Shown piece after piece: positions 33,206-46,100 of a stretch of DNA of 64,000 nt. The DNA comes from Pectinophora gossypiella (taxonomy: Eukaryota > Arthropoda > Insecta > Lepidoptera > Gelechiidae), in NCBI RefSeq assembly GCF_024362695.1, contig NC_065417.1, positions 6,379,001 to 6,443,000 on the forward strand, read 5' to 3'. The notes beneath the pieces were generated by a model. It made no database searches and had not been told where the DNA came from. It saw only the letters and a program-made list of their open reading frames with translations. A program made the translations under genes and the position numbers. Within the stretch, counting starts at the first letter, position 1; every line of letters starts with the position of its first letter.

Positions 33206-36200
33206 TTACAAAGTACTGCCATGTGTGTACTTAGAGAATCTTTTTCTAACTTCATGATATCTCAAGCTATCTTCATCTTCCTCATGGCTGACTTCATGAA
33301 TGGTTTCTTCCAACATGAGAGGTAGTTCAAGCTCCTCCTTTGTCAAAGTTGTCTGGAAAGATAATATATTTTGGTAAATTAAAAATAAACCCTAAAGAAA
33401 TCATACTACAGATAGTTTTTTTTTAAATAGAAACAATCTTACATGCAATTCCGTTTCTTCCCTTCTGCTCAATCTTCCGAGACGCTCTTGCAGTGACTTA
33501 GTTTCATCAGTAGCATCTTGTAAAGCAAGTTTTAACTCTACAATTTCATTTCTAGCATTGGACAACAACTTTTCAGTTGTTTTTAAACTTTCTCTCAACT
33601 CATTTTTTTCAACCTCTATCCTTGATTTAGCTTTGGTCAGACTTTTTATTTTATTCTCATACAGTTTTAGTTCTGAATCTGTTTCACACATTCCAGTAGT
33701 CATGCTGGCATGTTCTGAATGTAAATTATTACACATTTGTTTCAGATATGATACATTCTGTTCAAGGATTGTCTTTTCTTCAGTAATTAATTTGATTTCA
33801 TTCTCTAGTGATGTTACTTTACATGTAAGTGCTGCAATACGTGTTGATTGACTGTCAATAATATTATCCTTATCTAGTAGTTTTGATTCCAAATTTTCTA
33901 TTTTATTGATATATGTTTGCAATTGAAGAGATTTTGAGGCTGATTCACTTTCTAGAGAATGGTTAGTATTTTCCAATATATTCGCTTCTACTGAAAGACT
34001 AGCAAATTGCTCTAACATGTCAGACCTTTCAGCTTCTTTATGTGATAACATTTCCTCAATTCGCCTAATTTCAGCTACATAATGTTGTAGTTGCTGTTTC
34101 AGTCCATCAACTTCTTTCCTGGACTTTTCATATTCAATCTTAATTATTTTTAAATTGCCATTGGCATCAGCCAAGCTGTTCTGTAAGTGTTTGTTTTCTA
34201 TAATTGCACCATCCAGTTTTTGCTGTAATCTCGAAATTTCACCATTTAAGAAAGTTATTTGCGCCTCATTATCTACTATTTTATGTTCAGAAACTTTATG
34301 CACATTAAGTTTTCGTTGTAGTTCAGATACTTCACTTTCCAGTCTATTTATTTCATAGGCTTGAGATTTCATTTTTTGTTCAAGAACACACATGTTTTCA
34401 GTTTTATGATCAAGTTCTATAATTAACTTATCACGCTCTTGGTCAACTTTCTTAATGTTATCAATTAAATTAGATTTATCATTTTTCAATGTTGATATTT
34501 CTGATTGCAATTCTTTGCATTTCCTTTCTAAAGCTTCAATTTTATCTGTGGATAAGGTAAGTTTCTTTTGAGTACATAATAACTCATTTTGAATTTCATT
34601 GCTGCTTCTTTCCGTTTCTAATTGTATATTTTTAATTTGGCTAGCTAATGTCTTTTCTTTAATAACGTCACTTTGCATTCTCTTTATCTGCTCCCTTAAA
34701 AAGTGACACTCATCTCTGAGGTGGTCTGCTGACGCTTTTCCAGTTCTTGTTGACATTTTATATGAACAATTTTCTTCTTCTAATCTCTCAATTTCTTTCT
34801 GTTTACATGCTAGATCTCTCTTCAACTTGTCTGTCATCTCAAGAGCGTCTTTGTATCTCAAATTATATTCTTGCTTATCTTTTCTTAGTATTTGTATTTC
34901 GTGAGTTAGGCTTTCTATTTGATCTTGAAGTTTTGATACTTCCCTTCTGAAATGATTATCAGACACTTCACCACACTTTTCAGTGTTTTTATAATGGCTT
35001 AATCTTTGACTTAAAGATATGTTTTCCTTTGATAATTCTGCATTTTCAGCATTTAGTTGACTTATAATATCTTTGTAATTTTGCTTATTTCCTTCCGTTT
35101 CAGTGAATGTCTTTGATTTTAATTCATCATTTTCTTTTTTAAGTGTAAGGATTTTCTGTTCACAATCACATAATTTTTTATGCAAATGTTTGACAAAAGC
35201 ATTTTCATTATCATGAGAAGCATTTATCCGACGTTTAGGACTAACATCTCTATCTTTGCACTTGGACAAATGTTTATTGAAATTATGCATGGTTTCAGTT
35301 AATTGTGTTTGAATGTCTATAATATGCAGTTCATACTTCTTTCTCTCTTCCTCAAGCAATGAATGTAATTCAGCTTTTGTGGGGCATTGTTTAGATTCTT
35401 TAATGTTTTGACACTCACTGATAATTTTATTTTTCAATTCTGTGTTATCTTGTGAAAATATCTCAATTTTGTCTTGTAAATTCTTGTTTAACTCCACTAA
35501 ATCTTTTATCTCCTTCTGTAATGCCTCTTTTTCTATCATCACTCTTGTTAAGGATTCTTGATATCGCTGACCATTATGCACAGGTGATGTCATCTTCCTT
35601 CTTGATAGTTCTCTTTCTAATTGAGAATTTTTTAAACTAAGATTTTCAATTCTGGCTTGCAAAAGATTAATATCATTCATCATTGCTGATAACCTTTTAT
35701 TGCAGTCCTCTTCCACTTTTAATGCTAGTGCATCTACTTTTCGCAACTCTTCTTGTAAACATTTATTTTTGTCTGCAAGATTTAGAGCTCTTAGCATTGC
35801 TTCATGTTGCTTTTCTAGACCACTATCAAGTTCTTTTTTTAGCAAGTCATTAGAACTTTCTACTTCTGTTAACTGTTTCTTAAGTTCTTCAATTTTAGCA
35901 TCAGTGTTTAACTTGCAACAATCTTTATTAATAGCAGTAATAGGTCTTCCACCTTCTAACAAGATATTCAACCTAATAATCTCATTATCTCTGTGTTCAA
36001 TTTGGCTTTTTAGAAGTGCAATTTCATCAGAATACTCTTCATTTTGATGCTCTAATGCAGACATTTTTCTTGTGATTTCTATTGTATCTTGGCTATAATT
36101 TTTAGATTCATTGCACATACAAGCTTTATTAATTACCTCTACTTCCTTCTTTTTGCTTTTATTACGACTACTTTGAGTGTCTGCACACAGTCCTCTAAGG

Positions 36201-36583
36201 CTCATGTCTCTCAGATCATGCTGCAACTTTGTAATTAAGGCATCTTTCTTCATTATCTCTTCAGTCATTGATTTTATCTTCCTCTTAGTTTCTCTAGTAA
36301 GTCTTTCATATTCTTCCCTCGCTTCTATTAGTTCTCTGTGAAGGTGGCTGTTTTCTTGTATTAGCTTAGCATTCTCACACTTATAAGGTTCGGCTTCCAG
36401 CATCAAGACATCCCGCTGCTTGAGCGCATCTTTGGACAAATTCATATAGTGTTGTAAGCTTCGTGTGGTTTGTAGCAGGTCTGCGAGTATACATTCTACT
36501 AATGGAACAGCATCAATGGGTAAAGTATTATTATAACCAAGCTCTTCAAGCTTTAGTTTGAGGTTGAAATATGGTTCACCCAT
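33206..36583 (-). CDS. CEP135: Centrosomal protein CEP135 / Bld10
   Basis: Coiled-coil protein of the centriole cartwheel, needed for nine-fold assembly of centrioles and basal bodies. Two exons: 33443-36583 (1047 codons) and 33206-33352 (49 codons with stop), 1095 residues; human CEP135 is about 1140. The conserved N-terminal block is easy to recognise: LEELGYNNTLPIDAVPLVEC (11-30), then AEPYKCENAKLIQENSHLHR. LLEGGRPITAI near residue 207 matches the CEP135 phrase LDGGRSP. Almost all the rest is heptad coiled coil rich in E, K, L and S. Nearly the whole protein is in one exon, which is unusual compared with vertebrates and suggests intron loss. Head to head with RELCH, 525 bp between start codons. 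Confidence 0.92.
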
Positions 36584-37108
36584 CTCGATGAAGACAGAAA
36601 CACTGGGATGCTATAGAAACACAACTTGCTGCCGATCTATCAAATCGGGTTTCTCAAAATATCCCAAAGATGCTAAACATAACGGAGTTCCAAGTATGTA
36701 AGTACTTCATCATAAATCGAAAAACTCGTCCCCCGAAACGTATATTTGTTTGCAACTGTCAAAAAATACAAACAAACGAATGTCAAAAAAATAGAGTTTA
36801 CCCGTTTCAAAACCGGTAAATGTTAAGATATTTTTACGGTTCATGAACTGTGCATAAAAGGTGTTTTATGATGGTGCTACGGCTTTGCTACGGATAATTC
36901 GTTGATATCATTCATTCATACATTCACTTTACGTACGTTTATTTGTCAAAAACATTGTCGTGTATTTCACATATTTTACGTACGAAAAATTTGCTTTAGA
37001 AATTATTAAAATTACTATAAATACTCCTAGGAATAATCTGTATCAGTATATAAAGGCGAGCCCTCGTATAGAAGTGTTTACTAGTGATGTTAGAAATCAG
37101 TTATAGCC
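36584..37108. promoter_or_regulatory. Bidirectional promoter CEP135 / RELCH
   Basis: 525 bp between divergent start codons. A TATA-like TATATAAA at 37047-37054 lies about 55 bp before the RELCH ATG. That fits a transcription start near 37080 and a very short 5' UTR. No TATA box is evident on the CEP135 side. No repeat is inserted here. Confidence 0.5.
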
Positions 37109-40100
37109 ATGAATCCTTATAAGGATGTGGACGATAGCTCTTTCTCTACTCCACCTTTTAGCTACGAGGATATAGCTACAAAGTTGTTAAAAGACCACTA
37201 TTTCCTGACTGCTTTAGAACTGCACACAGAGTTGGTGGAAAGTGGCAGGGAACTGCCGCAGTTAAGGGAATTCTTTTCGAATCCTGGAAACTTTGAGCAG
37301 CATGTCTCTAGGGCGTCAGAATTTGTTTCTATGCGTAAGTTCTTTGTTTATAGTTTTTGTTGGATAAATGCGCTACGCAATAGTATATTCATTTTATATT
37401 CTATTGTATTTGTACGTAGTGTCGTCATAACGACGCAAATAAAAGTAACTATCTTTTCTGATACGTATTATACTGTCTACAGACCGCACTCCAAGTCAGG
37501 CCACCCTAGACTCTCTGGATACCGCAAGATATTCAGAGGATGGGGGTGGGGACCGAGGAGGGAGCGGGGGAGATGTGGCTGTCTTAGAGTTTGAGTTAAG
37601 GAAAGCCCGTGAGACTATTAATGCATTACGGGCAAATCTCACCCAGTTTGCAGGTAAGCATCTACAATATTGATTCTGCTATCTGTTGCGTTTATTTAGT
37701 TCTGATAAGTTTAAGTAAGCCAAAAAAGCATGATATAATCAATTACCTACTCTGTCTAAAAAATAAAAATTAATTGATTAATATTTATTATTTATTAATA
37801 GCTTAGTGAAGCTCAGGTAATTAGTTCATCTTGCGGTGGATGTACCTCTAACTAGCTCAGTTGGGAATGTAGTTGTGAACTACTGGTATTCTAACCAAAA
37901 TATGCATTTTAAATATATAATACGTCATCTATCCACTCAACGAAACTGCTTATAGTCTATAGGACTGATTGTAGTTTAAACCAAGAAAAAAAAAAAATGT
38001 AATATTGTTTAAAATGTATTGCAGATGACTCTCCAGCTCTGGACAAAGATTGCAAGGACAAGTTCAACGAGAGGACCCTCAAACCTCATGAGAAGAGAGC
38101 TCTTAACTTCCTCATCAATGAATACCTCCTCTTGCAGGGCTACAAACTTACTTCCATTACATTCTCTGATGAAAATCCTGATCAGGTGAGCTAAGCAGCT
38201 TATTACATAACAAATGCATATTACCTACATACTACAAAATTGTTTCCAATATTAGAAAGGATAGAAAACATACAGCCTTACTAAAACTTTAATACCTAAC
38301 CCATCAGTTACTCATTCCTAGTCACTACATAAAGAAAGAAAGTATTCATCTTCTGTCACATCATTTCAATCACAAATGCAGAACCCTGTTAAAAAAATTG
38401 TATTGTTTTCTTTAGTTTAAGTTCATTTTATATTTAGATTTATCAATTTGGTAGCAGTTCTTATAATAGGCCAATTTCTAACTAGTCATATCAGTTACTT
38501 TTTACTAAACATCATAACACGAAATTACTATGGAATTTGTATGAAAAAACACACTGTGATATCATAGAAAACATAATAAAATGTTTTAACTTATTTTAGG
38601 CATGTTTTTCTTGATCAAAATTATTCACAAACAAGTAAAATTGAAAAAAGAATTTTTTTTCGTTATTTTTAGCTCAGTCTTTATTTAGGAAATTCATAAT
38701 TTATCTTGAACCTAGTACATGATCCAATTTTCATTAAATGAGCAATGTAATAATAATAAAAAAATAATATAAAATTTATATTAAAAAGCCAATATTAAAA
38801 AACATATTAAATATTTAAACAATCAAAACAGCAGACAAGCTAGACACCTTGTGATAACCTGTAACAACATTGTAACCTTATCATAGCACAAACTTTCATT
38901 TATCAACATAATCTGTTTCTTTTTACTAATTTTATATATTTCATTCCTTTTTCTAGGAGTTTGAAGACTGGGATGATGTAGGTCTGAACATGCCAAGACC
39001 GGCCGGTCTGGTGTCCTTATTCTGGGGGAACACCAGCGCACTGACTGTTCCTAAGGTTGATGCATCCACACAGATGGAAGAACTTATAACTTGTGACACT
39101 GGCTGTCAGATGGACATGGAAGAAAATGTGTGTGCTAGCTGTCAAACCTCCCTTGATAATGATACTGATTGGAATCATGAGGTAAGGATTTCCTTATTGT
39201 TAAAATAAAAACAAAACTTAATGAAAAATTTAACCGCTAACTGGATATCTAAATCTTACAATTTAATAGAGCAAAGGTCAAAAGAGGTCAAGTCAAGGTT
39301 CGCTAGCTCAGAAAAGGACAAAACTGGAGGGCTTTGCTCAACACTGTGATCTTTACTACTATATTTGTCAGCTGTTTACAAATTTTCTGTATTTTTACTC
39401 TAAACATAAAAGTTATGACTAATTTCAGGCAAACACTTGCGTCATTTAACATAGCTATGTTTACTGTTACCTGTTGTTTTTCCTTGTCTCACCTTGAAGT
39501 TATTCTGATAGGAAATTAAATGTTTATAATAACCTTTTCTTTATTGTGTATTACAGTAGGGCCAATTTAATAGATCACATTTGTAGTTGCCCTCATAGTC
39601 ATAAGGTTTGTTTCATTTTCCATGTTTTTATGAGTCATACCATACTTAAATTTGATTTGTTCTTCAAGTCCATTTTTACTTACAGCTTTTAATTCAAGCA
39701 GAAGAAATAGAACTTCTCAAACTGAAAGTAATAGCACTAGAGACTGAAAAACTGAACTTCCAGAAACTATATGATGCTGCCATTGTTAGTTTAAACTCCC
39801 TCACAAGCCCTTCCGATAGCAAAGCGCTGGACCTTCAAATACCTGAAGACCGATTAATATCTGCCCAAATACAAGGTTCGGCCAATCAGAATCCCCAGTC
39901 AGTCAGTGAAACTGGAGAAGTCTGTCAGATGGATATGACTGAACCGACACCAATAACTAGTACAGCTACAGAGAACCATTATGGCAGTAGCAACTCTACC
40001 CACAGTGCAACACCTGAACAGTTTGAGATGATTGATAATGAAAAGAATAGTATGTAAGTATTAGCCCTTAAATTATTAATCCATTTATTTCAACCACCTA

Positions 40101-43100
40101 GGTCAGCCAAATGAGAGCTCTCAGGCATCTAGGCAACATGAGAGCTTTCAGCACTCGCAATTTAGCAGGGCATCAGCCACCTTACAATCCACACGCTAGA
40201 AGAAGGGCATCAGCCTATATACAGGGTGTTAGTGACATCTTAACGAAAATTCCACTTGATATTAACTGAGAATCATGGTCTGAATCATCCCCCTCAGTAT
40301 TTATTACAATGTCACTAACACTCTGTGTATGTCCCACTCAAATATTTGCATGAACTGTATTATATGCAAATGTTGACACATGTTAGTGCTGCTCGATCGA
40401 ATCAGAAATGAGGAGATCCGCAGGAGAACTAAAGTCACCGACATAGCTCGGAGAATTGCAAAGCTGACGCGAGCGAGCGAGGAGAACCGATGGCCGCTGG
40501 GGCGGAAAGGTTCTAGAATGGTGACCACGCGTCGGACGACGCTCAGTGGGTAGGCCCGCTACAAGGTGGACCGACGATCTGGTGAAGGTCGCGGGAAGCA
40601 GCTGGATGCGGGCAGCGCAGGACCGATCGTCGTGGAGATCCTTGGGGGAAGCCTATGCCCAGCAGTTGTCGTCGTATGGCCGATGATGATGTTGACACAT
40701 GTTAGTATGCTGGCGCTAGAGATGTGACTGACCGTAAATGGTAGACTAATGTGTATATCTCATATAAGGCCTCTTAATTTATCGATTTTTATAGCTACAG
40801 TAAGAAGTCTAACAAGACCATCTACTCACAGACCTATGAAATAAATACATAAAATAATTCATAAATAAATTTGTGCATGGGCACTTTATGTGGCTTCTGT
40901 AATCATCCAAAGCCGTCGCCGTCAGACCACTTACCACTTACATCCACAGGGCAAGAAAAGAAGGTTCAAACACGAGTTCCTTCGACCCAGCAGTGCTGAA
41001 CGACACAAGTATCCGTGATTCTCCGCGTCGAGGCAGCGTCACCACCCTGGATGAGACTCTGAGCATCAATGACGCCAGCGAGTGGACGCGAGTGCCCTAT
41101 GAGTACTCCAGCATTGAAAGCACTAACAAGGAAATGTGGATTGATAGGTAAATTGCATTTTACAGAAGCTTATATCATGTAGTAACTGATATATAACGTA
41201 ACTTATAATATAATTCCAGTACACTAATGAAATTCAGCTTGTCCTGTCCAGTTTAGAGCTTGATTCTCTATCACGTTACTCCTGACGCAACTTTAAAGTC
41301 GTGTTCTGCGTTCCCACTCTTTTTTCATCTGAATAGTTAAATGATAGATAAAATCTTTATTTAGGTTTAAGACGTTACATAAATGATATGTATATCCGTT
41401 TAGCAAATTTCTTTTGATCATTGCACCTTATTCTTGCCATATGTTTTACCCATCTCCATTTAGGTTTTTTTTCTTTTCCAGCGGTCTTCCGAGCAACTTG
41501 AAGATGGCAATATTGAACTGGTGTTGTGAGGCATTGAACCTAAACGAGCCTTTAGCTAACGACCTGTTGTCAGAACTGATCAACAATGACAAGCCCATCA
41601 CTCTTACTGGACTTCTGACTTTGACTGCTGATACTCTACCTAGAGTAAGTATATCACTACATAGTATAAAACAAAGTCGCTTTTTCTGTCCCTATATCCC
41701 TATGTACGCCTAAATCTTTAAAACTACGCAACGGATTTTGATGCGGTTTTTTTAAATAGATAGAGTGATTCAAGAGGAAGGTTTATATGTATAATAACAT
41801 CCATTAAATAGTGGAGAAATACTGTTATTTTTGAGGTTTTAATGTGATGTCGTAAATAATTTCATGTTTTCCTCAGCATTGCACCCGAGCGAAGCCGGGG
41901 CGGGTTGCTAGTTTAAAATATTACAAAATAACCTATGAGTGTTCTATTACTGGACATTATCAACTATTTCGCATTCTTCTCGGGTTTAGTTTCAATGGTC
42001 TTCACTCACCGCTAAATTATCGAACTTTGAGTGAAAAGAAAGATAAAACAGATCATGCAGTTGTGTATCGTCCCGGGAATACTGTCAGAAACGTCGAATG
42101 AATTATGTTCACTTAAACACAATTAAATATGTATAATTGTATATCCTGTGCGAATTAACTGAACACCTCGCGGTGATGACGTGATACTCATGTACAGTAA
42201 ATGTATCGGTATATATAATTATAACTATGTACAACATAAGAGCGGAACTAGTGGCGTGACTTGTGTCTAACTGTTGACCTTGGCCGATTACACGGCGCGA
42301 CTACTATCGCGAGTTTTGATCAGGAGCGACCTTTATCTGCGTAGATAGAATTTTCTGCGTTTATTGGTGGAAAGGTATTTTGACGCGTGCGTGGTGTTCC
42401 AGGTGCTGCCGCACACGCTGGTGGCGCGGCGCTGCGAGGCGGCGGCGCTGCTGGCAGCGGGCGCGGCGCTGCTGGCGCCAGGGGACGCACGCCGCGCGCG
42501 CACGCTGCACACGCTGCTCACGCTGGTCAAGCGGCCCACCAGGGCCGACGCCAGGGCCATCTGCGAAGGTCAGCTCTCCACACGACATCTATTCTACACG
42601 ACATTACTAATGCAGCTATACTTGCCACGTTGCTTCTCTAAGCTTAAGAAAAAATAGTCAGTCCCCAGCGTCTTTTTAATTTGTATCTTGAGCATTAGGA
42701 TATTTCAGAGACTTCAATTCACCTAAATTCTTATCTAAAAAATTTAATGTTCTCATGTAAGGTTAGGACCAACACTAAATATTTAGATTCTTTCATATAT
42801 TTTATATCGCCAGCATTACGATTTTGACCTGTTGTAGACGGGGGACTGGTAACGGCGAAAGAGCAATCCGAGTTCTTTTACTAAAGCATTGCTATATCTG
42901 TTTCTTTTCAGCAACATGTCTCATAGTGAAGTGGGGTGGCAGCGGCGAGGTCCTGTCTTCTATAGCCGAACTATTGTCCTCCAAATCAGCCGAGCGACGG
43001 GTATTAGCCAGCCAAATCTGCGTGGCTATAGCTCCATACGTACCTATAGAGCTGTGCACGTCATTATTACTTAGCCTGGTCGTACTCATGTGTGAATCTA

Positions 43101-46100
43101 GTGAGCCAGATATAAGAAGTTTGGGCCTGAAGTCGGCATGTTTAATATGCCCAGTGGCGGATCACAAGTACGGGCAACTAGAGAATCTCATGTTTAGTTT
43201 CCTAAACGACCCAGTGGAGAAGAATGTTAAGGATACTGTGAATATCTTCGTGCCTGTGTTAGCGAGGAGTGCGATGACTGCAGGTGAGATATTACCTTGA
43301 TATGGTGTGTGTCATAATTGATATTTTATCTGCAAATGAAAAAAGTTTTGCAAATTTTCACATTAAACACGCATTTACTTTTCAATTATGTTTTATAATG
43401 CTCCTGCTTAATGTTGAATCTAGCATTCTAACATTTTAATTTTATTTAGTAGACATGCTATAGATTGGAAGCTATACAAACAATATGTAATATCAATACA
43501 ACTGGATACCCTCAGCAGACATGCTGTCTCAATTTTTTTGTATTATTTTTTTTCATTTTTGTGCCCAAACATGCAATCGGTCGACTGACCATAAGCAGTT
43601 GTTATGACTTGGTTTTAAGTGGCGTGCAGACTGTGCCTTAATTTTTTTTAGAATTACAACATTAAATTTTTGTTCCGGGTGAGAGCATCCAGCGCTCCCA
43701 TTTGTCCGGCCAAGTAGTTAATGCCTGAGGCAAACCTACAATAAATGACGTCAAAAATAATTGCAATATTTAATTTGTCTTCTATTTCATTTCCAGGAAA
43801 ATTCTCCTTAAGCTTATGTAGTAGAATTGTCTCAAATCTAGTGAAAGCAAGTACGGAAAACGACTTCAAGGCGGTCGTTTTATACTTAGAAGTGATGAGG
43901 GAATTAGTATTGGCCTCTTTGGCCTACGTAATAAATGTACAAATAGTTAGAGACGTTACCCTGAGCTGTGATATGCAAGTAAATTTACAAGAAGTGCCCT
44001 TGGAGGGGGAACAGGAAGGGTTCATTGACCTGCAGTGTTACATGACTGATAACGCGGACGCTAAAATGCTGCTTCTAACGATGAATAGCCTAATCAAAGA
44101 GAAACCCGATGTCAGATGGACCGAGTTGACGTGGTTTATTAATTTGTAAGTACTGTTTTATATCATTGTTCGTTGTACACAGAAACAGACACGTAAAATA
44201 CTATAATTCCTAAAGATTTTTCTCAAGTAATTTTATAGTCGGGAATTATGCCCATTTTGCACATTCTCTGTAAGTTTGTAGTACACTTTGGTTCTTTCGC
44301 AAAAAATTAAAAGATTGACATAAATGGTCAGAAAATGGCGCTGTTTCGTTACTATCTTTCCAGAACTGTCTTTATTCTTCTTCTTCTATCGTGTGGGTTG
44401 TGAGGTGAATTACCAACCTCATCAACCCTGGTGTCAGGGTTATTATTGAGCCGCCAAAGGCCCCTGACATGGCTCATGTAACAACTACTTACTTACATTA
44501 GTAAGTAGTAACTGGGACCAACGGCTTAACGTGCCGTCCGAAGCACGGGTCATCTTACTTTTTGGACAATCATATGTGATAAGCCTGTAATGTCCTCACC
44601 AAACTAGGGATCACAAAGCCTTAATTAATATCCATTTTTAATTGAAATCTAAAACCAATTACAATTACTTTCCAGAGTGAAACAAATTCTAGAGATATCG
44701 ACGAACAGCAAGGTGATAAATCACTCGTCTGCGTACGAGTTGATTATATCGCTATTCTATAGTTACGTAGACAACTTCACGGCGAACTTCACGTTGTACA
44801 TTCTGAAGCCGATATTCAGTGAAATCATACAGGATTTGGAACAGAAGATGGAGAAGCTTCATACAGTCAACGTGGACAGTACCGTTGTGGTTGGAGTGTA
44901 CCTGGTGACAATATTGCCTGCGCTCGAGGATAAGGCGCAACATGCCGAGTTTTTGCAGAAGTAAGTTTCATTAAAATATTCTGTCTTGTATCTTCTCTAC
45001 TGGATTTTGTGTTTGTGAAAGAAAGAAGACAATCCCGGACGTGACCGGAAAGTCAGACGAGATTGTATCTCTCTAGTATATGTATACAGGATGTTAGTAA
45101 CATCGTAACGAATACTAAGGGGGATGATTCAGACCATTAATATCAAGTGGAATTTTCCGTCGTCACTTACACCCCGTCCAAGTACATACAGGTAACCATA
45201 CAAGTAGGTATGAGTGTTAGTGACACCGTAACGAATACTGTTATGTCAAAACACGAAATTCCTATGGAATTTGTATGAAAAAGCAACCTTGTCATAGAAA
45301 AACGTGACAAAATGTTGCACTTATTACATTTTTCTTTATTAAAAATCATAAATAGGTTAAATAGAAAAAAAAGGAAACGTTTTTGTCACCTTTAGATCTG
45401 TCTTTATTTAGTAATCAAAATTTGATAATTTATCTTTTACCTAGGAAATTACCGAATTCGTCGGATTTATCTCAAGAGCCTGCCAAAAGTATTTATGTAA
45501 CCACTTTTTTCACTATAACGCGACGAAGTATAATAAAGATAATTCTGTCTATCTGTATAATATGAAACCATTGTATTTTCAGATGGGTTGTGTACAGCAG
45601 CATACGAGGGCTTCCAGTGAAAATTCTCTCCATACCACTCAAGTGGGTGGCCACGCACAGGGAGGACACACTCAACTTCTACATTCAACACCTTCGAGAA
45701 TGTTAGTACGAACTTTATTCCGATCACCGTTAGCGCGAAAGAGACATAACGATCGTCTCTTTCGCGCTAGGCGTTGTACTATGTCTCTGTCCTGCTCATC
45801 AAGATAGAGTATATAGTATAGAGTAGAGTATAGAGTATTTATTATATTAACTTTAGTTTTACTTTTAGGTATTTATTTTTTGTTGCACCATCCCGCATCC
45901 AAGTTGTTTGTAAATGTTTGGTTCCTTTTGGTGGTTGCCTGGAAGAAATTGCTCTAGAGCAATAAGGCCGCCCAAATTGTACTGTATTCATGTGTTATGT
46001 CTGATTGTTGAAATTTATTTCTGTGCAATATATTTACAATACAATACAAATAAACTTTATTGCACCAAAATAAAAAGAAATAATATACCTATATAATATT

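Noticed and set aside
35700..36047. Plus-strand open frames opposite CEP135
   Set aside because: Shadows of coiled-coil codons (Ser/Phe/Leu-rich); no independent support.
37109..37594. Reading through RELCH exon 1 as a single 161-codon protein
   Set aside because: After 37334 the frame enters an intron (donor GTAAGT); family similarity stops there and resumes at 37483 in another frame.
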